Shown piece after piece: positions 35,948 through 44,029 of a DNA stretch of 64,000 nt. Position 1 is the first letter of the stretch; every line of letters starts with the position of its first letter. The stretch covers positions 3,635,001 through 3,699,000 of the forward strand of contig NZ_CP162490.1 of the NCBI RefSeq assembly GCF_041245805.1. The letters are read 5' to 3'. The DNA comes from Xanthomonas sp. DAR 34887 (GTDB taxonomy: Bacteria > Pseudomonadota > Gammaproteobacteria > Xanthomonadales > Xanthomonadaceae). The notes under the pieces were generated by a model. It did not search any database, was not told the origin of the DNA, and saw only the letters and a program-made list of their open reading frames with translations. Both the position numbers and the translations under genes were made by a program.

Positions 35948-36754
35948 CTACGGCCGCGCCACCGCCTTCTTCTGCTTGATCTGCTCGATGTAGTTGTAGA
36001 TGGTGAAGCGGCTGACCCCCAGCGCCGCCGCCACCTGCTCCACGCTGTTGCGGATCAGGAACAGGCCGCGATGCATCATCGCCTCCACCGCGTACATCTT
36101 CTCTTCCTTGTTCATCAGCGCCGGCGGCTTCATGAAGCGCTTGACCGCGTCGTCGATGATCTCCTGCATCATCGCCTCCAGCCCGACCTCGCCGGCAGGG
36201 GCCTCGCTGCGCGACGGCTTGGCCTTCCGGTGCAGCATCTGCTCCAGCCAGCCATGCGCCATCTCGAACACGGTCATGTCGGCGTTGAGGCACAGCGCGG
36301 CCACCGGCTGGCCGGCGCCGTCGCGGAACAGCAGCGTGGCCGAACGCAGGTGGCGGCCGGCGGCATTGGTGGTCTGGTACTCGTCGACGATCGACCAACT
36401 GATGCTGCCGGTACCCGCCACGTCGCGGTAGAGCTCGCTGAAACCGGCGTCCTCGCGCGGGCCGCTGAGGATCGGGTCGCCGAGGTTGCGCCCGGACACA
36501 TGGCCGTTGGCGATCGCCAGCACCGAGGCGTCGGGCGCGGACAGGTCGTGCAGCACCACTTCGATGTTCTCGCCGATCACTCCGCCGAGCAGGGCCACCA
36601 CCGGCTTGAGCAACTCGAACAGGTCACGCACCTGCACACCTGCGCCCAGGCCCTGCGTAGCGGTGGGAGCAGGCGCCGCCTTGCCACGGATGCGCTTGGC
36701 GGCGGGCGCCGCCTCGGCCTTGTGCGGCGCTGCGCGCTTTTTCGCTGTTGCCAT
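35948..36754 (-). CDS. YheO/DauR-type PAS-HTH transcriptional regulator
   Basis: A 268-residue regulator. A Lys/Ala-rich N-terminal tail (about 1-40) precedes a PAS_6 (YheO-like) domain (about 45-155: DLFELLKPVVALLGGVIGEN, SVLAIANGHVSGRNLGDPIL) and a C-terminal HTH (about 225-262: VEQVAAALGVSRFTIYNYIE). The family includes DauR, the D-arginine catabolism repressor of Pseudomonas aeruginosa, and members often sit by RidA or amino-acid genes. Here it is divergent from a peptide-processing operon that has two ridA genes and a PLP enzyme, so it is the likely regulator, responding to an amino-acid-like ligand. A near-perfect palindrome lies in the shared promoter region. Confidence 0.9.
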   Translation of the reverse strand: MATAKKRAAPHKAEAAPAAKRIRGKAAPAPTATQGLGAGVQVRDLFELLKPVVALLGGVIGENIEVVLHDLSAPDASVLAIANGHVSGRNLGDPILSGPREDAGFSELYRDVAGTGSISWSIVDEYQTTNAAGRHLRSATLLFRDGAGQPVAALCLNADMTVFEMAHGWLEQMLHRKAKPSRSEAPAGEVGLEAMMQEIIDDAVKRFMKPPALMNKEEKMYAVEAMMHRGLFLIRNSVEQVAAALGVSRFTIYNYIEQIKQKKAVARP

Positions 36755-36876
36755 CGAATCGTTCCGTCCTGAGAAGTGCCGGCGCATGCGCAGCGGCCAT
36801 CTTGCCGGCTGCGCCGGCGGGCGTCGAGGCGGCGGCGCAACGGCACAGTCCGCACAGGAAAGATTGTGACGCGGTC

Positions 36877-36905
36877 TTGACATACAAATTATTTTTGTAT
36901 ATCAA
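36877..36905. promoter_or_regulatory. 29-bp palindromic operator between the PAS-HTH gene and the peptidase operon
   Basis: TTGACATACAAA, spacer TTATT, TTTGTATATCAA: 12-bp arms that match at 11 of 12 positions. It is the only strongly A/T-rich patch in the 271-bp divergent spacer. The arms contain TTGACA and TTGATA, either of which could be a -35 hexamer, so binding here could control both directions. Confidence 0.7.
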
Positions 36906-37025
36906 CAAACTGTTGAAGCAACACCAGGCCCGCGGCGCCAGGGGGTGGCGCGGGCCAGCCAACCACAGTCGCGCCCTCGCACCGGGCGTCGCGCCACGCT
37001 TCACCAGGGGACAAGCAAGCAGACC

Positions 37026-38627
37026 ATGTCGACGTCCATGCCGTCCGTCAGATCGTGCTGTCGCGCCAGTGCCTGGCTGCTTCCGCTCGCCGTTGCCGCG
37101 GCGCTGTGGCTGGCCGCTGTCGCCAGCGTGTCGGCGGCGGTGCCGGCGCATGCGGACGTGCAGGTGCGCTCAGCCGGCAGCGTGGCCGTCGAGGGCCACG
37201 GCACGCTGCGCTACGCGGCCGAGGCCGGCCTGCTGCCGATTTACGAGGATGAGAGCGGGCGGCGGATGGCGTCGGTGTTCTTCGTCGGCTACAGCGTACC
37301 GGCCGGTGCCGGCGCAGCGCGGCCGCTCACCTTCCTGTGGAACGGCGGCCCCGGCTCCAATGCCGCGCAACTGCACCTGGGCGTGGGTCCGCGACGCCTG
37401 GATACCGCCGACCGCCTGCCGGACTGGACGCCGGCGCAGAGCGAGCGGCCGCTGGTCGACAACACCGACAGCTGGCTGGGCGCGAGCGATCTGGTGTTCG
37501 TCGATCCGCTGGGCACCGGCTACAGCCGCGCGGTCGACAGCAAGGACCTGCCCACGCTGTACACCGCGCACGGCGATGCGGAAGTCGTGGCCGAAGCGAT
37601 CCGGGTCTACCTCACGCGCCACGACGCCTGGGACCGCCCGCTGTACCTGGCCGGCGAAAGCTATGGCGTGACCCGCGCGACATTGGTCGCCGAAGCGCTG
37701 CAGCGGCGCGGCATGCCGGTGCGCGGCGTGGTGCTGGTGTCCAACAACTTCGACCTGGGCACGCCGCCACCGGCGTATCCGGAAGACGCGTTGAACGTGC
37801 CGCAATTCACTGCGGCGGCGCACTACCACCACCGCCTCGATGCCGCGCTGCAGGCGCTGGACGAAGCGGCCGCGGTCGCCCAGGCGCAGGCGTGGACGCA
37901 GCACGAATACCTGCCGTTCCTGTCCGCCGCGGCGGCACAGACGCCGCAGGCGCGGCGCCGGATCCTGGAGGCGCTGGTGCGCTTCACCGGCCTGCGCGCA
38001 CAGGACATCGACACCGAGCATCTGACCGTCTCCACCGCCGATTTCGCCGACCGCCTGCTCGCCACGCAAGGCCTCGAACTGGGCCGCTACGACCTGCGCA
38101 TGACCGCGCCGCGTCGCGCCAAGGATGCGCCGTGGATGCCGGGCATCGACCCGAGCCTGCGGCCGATGGCCGGCCTGATGAACGGCACCTCGCGCGTGTT
38201 CAACCGCTATCTGCGCCAGCAGCTCGGCTTCGAAAGTGACCTGCAGTATCGGGGACCGTTCGGCAACGCGTTCCATCCGCTGCCGCGCCGCACCGATCCG
38301 ACATCCGGCCTGCCGGACGACTGGATGGCGCAGCAGTGGGATTTCACGCAGAAGGTTCCCGACGGCGCCGATGCGCCGCTGCGCAAGGCGATGGACCAGA
38401 ACCCGCAGTTGCGCGTGCTGAGCCTGCGCGGCCGCTACGACGGCTGGCCGTGCGAAAGCTCGGTGGAAACCACCCGCGCCGCCGGCCCGCGCTTTGCGGC
38501 GCGGGTGAGCAACCTGTGCCTGCAAGGCGGGCACATGTGGTACTCCGAACGCGCCAGCCGCGCCCAGGGCCGCCGCGCGTTCGAGGCCTTCCTCGCCGCC
38601 TCCCCCTCTCTTCCCAGCACCGACTAG
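37026..38627 (+). CDS. S10 serine carboxypeptidase-like protein 1 (exported)
   Basis: A 533-residue protein with an N-terminal export signal (about 13-38, ending VSAA). The alpha/beta-hydrolase S10 layout is clear: oxyanion motif LTFLWNGGPGSN (about 102-112), nucleophile GESYG (S212), a late Asp in GRYDGWPC and His in GGHMWYSE. S10 enzymes remove C-terminal residues from peptides and some act as acyltransferases. It is the first gene of the operon, 4 bp ahead of the second S10 gene. A second ATG at 37038 is possible. The substrate is unknown. Confidence 0.9.
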   Translation: MSTSMPSVRSCCRASAWLLPLAVAAALWLAAVASVSAAVPAHADVQVRSAGSVAVEGHGTLRYAAEAGLLPIYEDESGRRMASVFFVGYSVPAGAGAARPLTFLWNGGPGSNAAQLHLGVGPRRLDTADRLPDWTPAQSERPLVDNTDSWLGASDLVFVDPLGTGYSRAVDSKDLPTLYTAHGDAEVVAEAIRVYLTRHDAWDRPLYLAGESYGVTRATLVAEALQRRGMPVRGVVLVSNNFDLGTPPPAYPEDALNVPQFTAAAHYHHRLDAALQALDEAAAVAQAQAWTQHEYLPFLSAAAAQTPQARRRILEALVRFTGLRAQDIDTEHLTVSTADFADRLLATQGLELGRYDLRMTAPRRAKDAPWMPGIDPSLRPMAGLMNGTSRVFNRYLRQQLGFESDLQYRGPFGNAFHPLPRRTDPTSGLPDDWMAQQWDFTQKVPDGADAPLRKAMDQNPQLRVLSLRGRYDGWPCESSVETTRAAGPRFAARVSNLCLQGGHMWYSERASRAQGRRAFEAFLAASPSLPSTD

Positions 38628-38631
38628 CCCC

Positions 38632-40152
38632 ATGCGCTCCGCGACCGCACGCCCCGGCCCTGTGCCGCCGAAGACCCTCGCGTCGTTGCCGATGCTGGCG
38701 CTTGCCCTGGCCATGCTGCTGGCGCAGCCCGCCGGCCGCGCGCATGCCGCCGAGCCCGGGTTCGTCGATCCGACCACGCTGGGCCCGGTGTCGCTGCCGA
38801 CGCCGGTGACCACGCGGCACCACGGCACGTTCAACGGCCAGCGCATCGACTACGCCGCGACGGTGGAAAGTTACGCCATCGCCGGCGCCGACGGGCGACC
38901 GCTCGCGCGCCTGGTGTCCACCGCCTACGTGGCGGCGTCCGCCGAGCGATCGCGGCCGGTGCTGTTCGCCTTCAACGGCGGCCCGATCGCGGCTAGCACG
39001 CCGCTGCATTTCGGCCTGCTCGGCCCGCGGCGGCTGGCCGTGCCTGACGACCTGCACGCACAGGCGACCGGCTTCAAGCTGGTGGACAACCGCCATTCGC
39101 CGCTGGATGCGACCGACATCGTCATCTTCGACCCGGCCAGCACCGGCTACAGCCGCGTCGCCGACGGTGTGGCGCCGGCCAGCCAGTTCTCCACCCGCGC
39201 CGACGCGCGCCAGCTCGCGCAACTGGTGGCGGCATGGCTGGACCGGCACGGCCGCCGCGGTTCGCCCGTTTATCTGCTGGGCGAAAGCTACGGCACTTTG
39301 CGCGCGCCGGAAGCGGCCACGCAATTGAAGGCCTCCGGCATCGCGGTGGACGGCATCGTCCTGCTCGGCCAGGCCGCCAACATCCTCGAATACGCGCAGC
39401 GCCGCGACAACATCGTCAGCTACGCGGTGTCGCTGCCGACCCTGGCCGCGCTCGGCTGGTACCACGGCAAGGTCGAGCGCAAGGGCCGCAACCTGGCGCA
39501 GTTCGTGGATGAGGCAGCCGCCTATGGCCGCGATCGCTACCTGACCACGCTGTTCCTCGGCAACCGCGCCAGCGCGCAGCAACGCGAGGAGGTGGCGCAG
39601 GCGCTGCAGGGCTTCACCGGCCTGCCGGCGCAGGCGTGGCTGCAGGCCGACCTGAAGGTCTCCAAGGTCGCCTACGCGCGACAGCTGTTCCCGGGGCAGA
39701 TCCTGTCGGCCAGCGACGGCCGCTACCTGCTCGATGCGCAGGGCAATTCGAGCAGCATTCCCGACTACAACACCGTTGCCGAGCGCTACTACCGGCAGAT
39801 TCTGAAAGTCCCCGCGCAGGCGGGCCACTACTCCACCGCGATGCCGACCTCCAGCGACTTCAACGCCTGGGACTGGGACAGCAACAAGTCGCCGTTCGGC
39901 GACTACCCGTGGGTCGGGCAGCTGCGCGACCTGCTGGCGTCCAACCCGCGCTGCCGGCTGCTGGTCGGCAACGGCTACTACGACAGCCAGACCACGCTCG
40001 GCGCCATGGACTATCTCGCCGCGCAGTCGGGCTTGCCGATGCAGCAGGTGCGCACTCGCTACTACGAGGGCGGACACATGATGTACACGGTCGAGCGCAG
40101 CGCCGCCGACCTCGCCGAGGACATCCGCCAGATGGTCCGCCGCACCTGGTGA
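38632..40152 (+). CDS. S10 serine carboxypeptidase-like protein 2 with altered oxyanion motif
   Basis: A 506-residue exported paralogue (signal about 14-40, ending AHAA). It keeps GESYG (S219), a late Asp in NGYYDSQTT and His in EGGHMMYTVE, but the oxyanion-hole segment reads FNGGPIAAST (about 114-123) where the family has NGGPGSS, and the DPPGTGFS element is DPASTGYS. The fold and catalytic triad are intact, so it may be an enzyme with a shifted specificity or an acyltransferase-type S10 protein. It begins 4 bp after the first S10 gene. Confidence 0.88.
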   Translation: MRSATARPGPVPPKTLASLPMLALALAMLLAQPAGRAHAAEPGFVDPTTLGPVSLPTPVTTRHHGTFNGQRIDYAATVESYAIAGADGRPLARLVSTAYVAASAERSRPVLFAFNGGPIAASTPLHFGLLGPRRLAVPDDLHAQATGFKLVDNRHSPLDATDIVIFDPASTGYSRVADGVAPASQFSTRADARQLAQLVAAWLDRHGRRGSPVYLLGESYGTLRAPEAATQLKASGIAVDGIVLLGQAANILEYAQRRDNIVSYAVSLPTLAALGWYHGKVERKGRNLAQFVDEAAAYGRDRYLTTLFLGNRASAQQREEVAQALQGFTGLPAQAWLQADLKVSKVAYARQLFPGQILSASDGRYLLDAQGNSSSIPDYNTVAERYYRQILKVPAQAGHYSTAMPTSSDFNAWDWDSNKSPFGDYPWVGQLRDLLASNPRCRLLVGNGYYDSQTTLGAMDYLAAQSGLPMQQVRTRYYEGGHMMYTVERSAADLAEDIRQMVRRTW

Positions 40153-40233
40153 CATGACATTCCGCAGTTCCCGCAGCACCCGTGGTTCGCGCTCCACCCC
40201 TCCCGCCCACCGCCCGCCAGACGAGTCCCGCCC

Positions 40234-42480
40234 ATGTCATCCGCCGCCCGCCGCAACCGCCTCTCCCAGTTCATTTCGCGCGCACTGTGCTGCCCGGCCA
40301 GCGCGCTCCTGCTGCTGCCGTCCGTCGCGCTCGCCCAGCAGGACGACGGCGCCACCGCGGCCAAGCAGCTGGACACCATCACCGTGACCGCGCAGAAGCG
40401 CAGCGAGCGGCTGCAGGACGTGCCGATGTCGGTGCAGGTGCTCAACACCGAGAAGATGAGCAGCGAAGGCAGCTACAAGCTGGCCGACTACTTCGCGCAG
40501 CTGCCCGGCCTGTCCTACATCCAGTCGCCGATGAGCAGCAACATCGTGCTGCGCGGCATCGCCACCGACTCGGGCATCGGCAGCCGCCCCACCTCGGGCA
40601 TCGTCATCGACGACGTGCCGTACGGCTCGGCGCTGAACACCGGCGCGATCCCCGACCTGGATCCATCCGACCTGCAGCAGATCGAAGTGCTGCGCGGCCC
40701 GCAGGGCACGCTGTACGGCGCAAGCAGCATGGGCGGTCTGATCAAGTACGTGATGACCGATCCGGACACCAGCGCGACCTTCGGCCGCGTCGAGGCCGGC
40801 GGCTCCACCGCCGCGCACGGCGGCTCCGGCTACAACGCGCGCACCGCGGTGAACCTGCCGTTCTCCGACCGCTTCGCGCTGCGGGTCAGCCTGTTCCAGC
40901 GCCAGGATCCGGATTTCGTCCACAACACCAACAGCGACGACAAGAACGACAGCCAGGTGCGCGGCGGCCGCGTCTCGGCGCTGTGGAACGTCACCGACAC
41001 CGTGACCGTGCGTTCTTCGGCGCTGTTCCAGGACACCGAGACCGGCGCCAGTTCGGTGATCGATACCGACCCCGAGCTGCATCCGCTGTACGGTCAGTAC
41101 AGCCGCGACCGCATCCGCGGCGGCGACACCTTCAAGGGCCAGGTGCGCTTCTACACCACCAAGGTCAGCTGGGACCTGGGCTGGGCCATGCTGGACAGCA
41201 TCAGCGGCTATGCGCAGCACCGCAGCCGCGCCTACCAGGACGTGGGCTACACCACCATCGGCCGGCTCGCGCCGGTGTTCGCCGGCATCTTCGGGCTGGA
41301 CAGCGACAACCCCAGCTCGCTGATCGACAACCGCTACAACATCGACCGCACCACCCAGGAAGTGCGGCTGGTCTCGCAGGGCCAGCGCGCGCTGGACTGG
41401 CAGGTCGGCGCGTTCTACAGCGACGAGGAAGCCAAGAGCACGCAGAACTTCTACATCGCCGACAAGACCAGCGCCACCATCTACCGCGATTTTCCGCTGC
41501 TGGTCTCGCTCGGCGACAACACCTACCGCGAGAAAGCGGTGTACGCCGACGGCACCTACCACTTCACCCCGCAGTTCGACATCCAGGTCGGCGCCCGCTA
41601 CGCGCGCAACAGCCTGCGCGAGAACAGCGACACCGGCGGCCTGCTGCAGGATCCGGAGCAGAGCTTCGACAGCAACAAGGACAGCGCCACCACCTACCTG
41701 TTCTCGCCGCGCTACCGCTTCAACGATCAGTTGATGACCTACCTGCGCGTGGCCTCCGGCTACCGCGCCGGCGGCAGCAACGGCACGCTGGTGGCCAGCG
41801 TGCCGTTCTCCTACGACTCCGACAGCCTGTGGAGTTACGAGCTGGGACTGAAGACCCAGTTGCTGGACCATTCGCTGAGCCTGGATGCGGCGCTGTTCCG
41901 CATCAACTGGAGCGATCTGCAGATCTCGCAGGTCGAGCCGACCCTGGGCAGCAGCTACACCACCAACGCCGGCAAGGCCACCAGCCAGGGCCTGGAGCTG
42001 TCGGTCAACTGGGTACCGTCGGCCGACTGGAAACTCAGCGCCAGCTATGCCTACACCGACGCCACGCTGGCCCAGGACATCCCCGGCTACATCGAGGGAT
42101 CCTCCGCCTACGGCAAGGACGGCGATCGCCTGCCCTACTCGGCGCGCAACAGCGCCTCGGCCTCGCTCAAGCGCTACTTCGCGCTGGGCGACAACCTGGA
42201 GGGCTTCGTCGGCGCCGATGCGGCCTACATGGGTGATCGCGACATGGAGTTCACCACCTCGGCCAACATCCCGCGCATCCACCTGCCCAGCTACACCACC
42301 GTGGGCCTCAACGCCGGCGTGCAGGGCCAGGCCTGGAGCGCCACGCTGTACGTGCGCAACCTCACCGACGAGGTCGGCTACATCAACGCCAACCGCCGCG
42401 GTTCGCTGGCCAGCTCCACGCTCGGCGCCACGCTGATCCAGCCGCGCACGGTCGGGCTGACCCTGGCCTGGGACTACTGA
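40234..42480 (+). CDS. TonB-dependent receptor of the peptidase operon
   Basis: A 748-residue outer-membrane receptor without an STN domain. A signal peptide (about 1-34, ending ALAQ) is followed by the TonB box region LDTITVTAQKRSERLQDVPM, a plug (QIEVLRGPQGTLYGASSMGG, the conserved plug motif) and a barrel that ends LTLAWDY with a terminal aromatic. It is of the siderophore/oligomer type often found with catabolic operons in xanthomonads. Encoded among exported peptidases, it probably brings the peptide-like substrate across the outer membrane. It lies 81 bp after S10 gene 2. Confidence 0.93.
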   Translation: MSSAARRNRLSQFISRALCCPASALLLLPSVALAQQDDGATAAKQLDTITVTAQKRSERLQDVPMSVQVLNTEKMSSEGSYKLADYFAQLPGLSYIQSPMSSNIVLRGIATDSGIGSRPTSGIVIDDVPYGSALNTGAIPDLDPSDLQQIEVLRGPQGTLYGASSMGGLIKYVMTDPDTSATFGRVEAGGSTAAHGGSGYNARTAVNLPFSDRFALRVSLFQRQDPDFVHNTNSDDKNDSQVRGGRVSALWNVTDTVTVRSSALFQDTETGASSVIDTDPELHPLYGQYSRDRIRGGDTFKGQVRFYTTKVSWDLGWAMLDSISGYAQHRSRAYQDVGYTTIGRLAPVFAGIFGLDSDNPSSLIDNRYNIDRTTQEVRLVSQGQRALDWQVGAFYSDEEAKSTQNFYIADKTSATIYRDFPLLVSLGDNTYREKAVYADGTYHFTPQFDIQVGARYARNSLRENSDTGGLLQDPEQSFDSNKDSATTYLFSPRYRFNDQLMTYLRVASGYRAGGSNGTLVASVPFSYDSDSLWSYELGLKTQLLDHSLSLDAALFRINWSDLQISQVEPTLGSSYTTNAGKATSQGLELSVNWVPSADWKLSASYAYTDATLAQDIPGYIEGSSAYGKDGDRLPYSARNSASASLKRYFALGDNLEGFVGADAAYMGDRDMEFTTSANIPRIHLPSYTTVGLNAGVQGQAWSATLYVRNLTDEVGYINANRRGSLASSTLGATLIQPRTVGLTLAWDY

Positions 42481-42488
42481 TGCGCATC

Positions 42489-42512
42489 GCCGGCCGCCGC
42501 GTGGCGGCCGGC
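42489..42512 (+). terminator. Strong hairpin within the operon (possible attenuator)
   Basis: GCCGGCCGCC, loop GCGT, GGCGGCCGGC: a perfect 10-bp stem 9 bp after the receptor stop. There is no T run, so it is more likely an mRNA-stabilising or partial stop that raises receptor output over the downstream genes. Confidence 0.5.
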
Positions 42513-42544
42513 CCTTCTCCCTGTCCCTGTTGCGGAATTCCCCG

Positions 42545-44029
42545 ATGAACTGGATCCACGGCCTGGCGCTGCTGCTGTGCGCGGCGCTACCGTTCGCCGC
42601 TGCCGCCGACGACGCGGCGCCGCTGCCAAGACCGACCCTGTTGTCCAGCCCACAGCAGGCCCGCATCGGCGAACAGCGGCTGCGCTATCGGGTCAGCTTC
42701 GACCAACTCGATTTCGCTGGCGAGAGCCGCGACCGTGTCGCCTCGATCAGCGCCATCGGCTATCTGGCCGAGCGCGCGGACGCCGACACGCGGCCGGTGC
42801 TGTTCGCCTTCAACGGCGGCCCTGGCGCATCGTCGGTGCTGCAGGTCGAAGGTCTCGGCCCGCGGCTGCGCGTGCGCGACGGAAAGCGACAGAAACTGAT
42901 CGCCAATCCGCACGGCATCCTCGATGCCGCCGACCTGGTGTTCATCGATCCGCCCGGCACCGGCTTCAGCCAGGCCCCGGCCGATGCCGCCGCACGCGCA
43001 CGCTACTGGTCCGATCACGGCGACGCCAAGGCCGTGGAAGCGATGATCCGGCACTGGCTCAAGACGCACGGCCGCGAACACGCACCGCTGTATCTCGCCG
43101 GCGAAAGCTACGGCGGCTACCGGCTCGCCCTGCTCGCCGCGGACATCGCCGACCTGCGTCCGGCCGGGGTGCTGCTGATCTCGCCGCTGCTCGATGCCAC
43201 AAGCACCGACGACAGCGCCGGCAACGACCTGCGCGCAGTGTTCGACCTGCCCTCGCTGATCGTCGCCGCCGCCGCCCACGGCAAGGGCGAACTGGCCGGG
43301 CGAGCGGTCGCAGACGTCTATGCGCAGGCGCGTGCGTTCGCGCTCGGCGACTACGCACAGGCCCTGCTGCAGGGCAGCGCCTTGCCGGCCGACGCACGCA
43401 GCCGCATCGCGACGCGCCTGGCCGCGCTGCTGGGCCTGCCGGCGCAAACGTTGCTGGCGGCCGACCTGCGGCCGGACGTGGAAAGCTTCCGGCTCGGCGT
43501 GCTCGCCGCCGACGGCCAGCAGATCGGCCGGCTCGACAGCCGCGTCGCCGCGCCGCTGCCGGCGCCGCACGCAGCGGACAACGGCCGGCCCTCCGCCGCC
43601 AACGATCCGGCGCTGGGCCTGGGCCGCAGCAACCGGATCAACTCCGCGGTCATGGCCGACTACCTGCACGGCCTGTTCGGCGCCGCGTTGCCGCGCGACT
43701 ACGTCAGCCTGGACATCGACATCGCCATGGCCTGGCGCTTCGCCGCCGACGATGGCGCCGGCCCGCGCCCGTTCGGCAGCGCCATGCGCTTCAATCCCAC
43801 GCCGAACCTGGCGCGGCTGGCGCAGGCCAATCCCGGCTTCCATGTGCTTGCGCTCAACGGCTATTACGACCTGGCCGTGCCCGCGCTCGGCCCGTGGTAC
43901 GCGCTGCACCACAGCGCGCTGGATCCGGCGCGCATCGATTTCCGTCTGCTGCCCGGCGGCCACGCCGTGTTCGCGGAAGACGCATTGCGCCCGCAGCTGC
44001 ACAGCCTGCTGAAGGACTTCCTGCAATGA
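42545..44029 (+). CDS. S10 serine carboxypeptidase-like protein 3 (exported)
   Basis: A 494-residue exported protein (signal 1-21, ending AAAA). It has the canonical S10 elements FAFNGGPGASS (about 87-97), FIDPPGTGFSQ (about 134-144), GESYGG (S188), a late Asp in NGYYDLAVP and His in LPGGHAVFAED. It is the most canonical of the three S10 copies. The ATG at 42545 is preferred over an in-frame TTG at 42530. Its stop overlaps the start of the amidohydrolase (ATGA). Confidence 0.92.
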   Translation: MNWIHGLALLLCAALPFAAAADDAAPLPRPTLLSSPQQARIGEQRLRYRVSFDQLDFAGESRDRVASISAIGYLAERADADTRPVLFAFNGGPGASSVLQVEGLGPRLRVRDGKRQKLIANPHGILDAADLVFIDPPGTGFSQAPADAAARARYWSDHGDAKAVEAMIRHWLKTHGREHAPLYLAGESYGGYRLALLAADIADLRPAGVLLISPLLDATSTDDSAGNDLRAVFDLPSLIVAAAAHGKGELAGRAVADVYAQARAFALGDYAQALLQGSALPADARSRIATRLAALLGLPAQTLLAADLRPDVESFRLGVLAADGQQIGRLDSRVAAPLPAPHAADNGRPSAANDPALGLGRSNRINSAVMADYLHGLFGAALPRDYVSLDIDIAMAWRFAADDGAGPRPFGSAMRFNPTPNLARLAQANPGFHVLALNGYYDLAVPALGPWYALHHSALDPARIDFRLLPGGHAVFAEDALRPQLHSLLKDFLQ

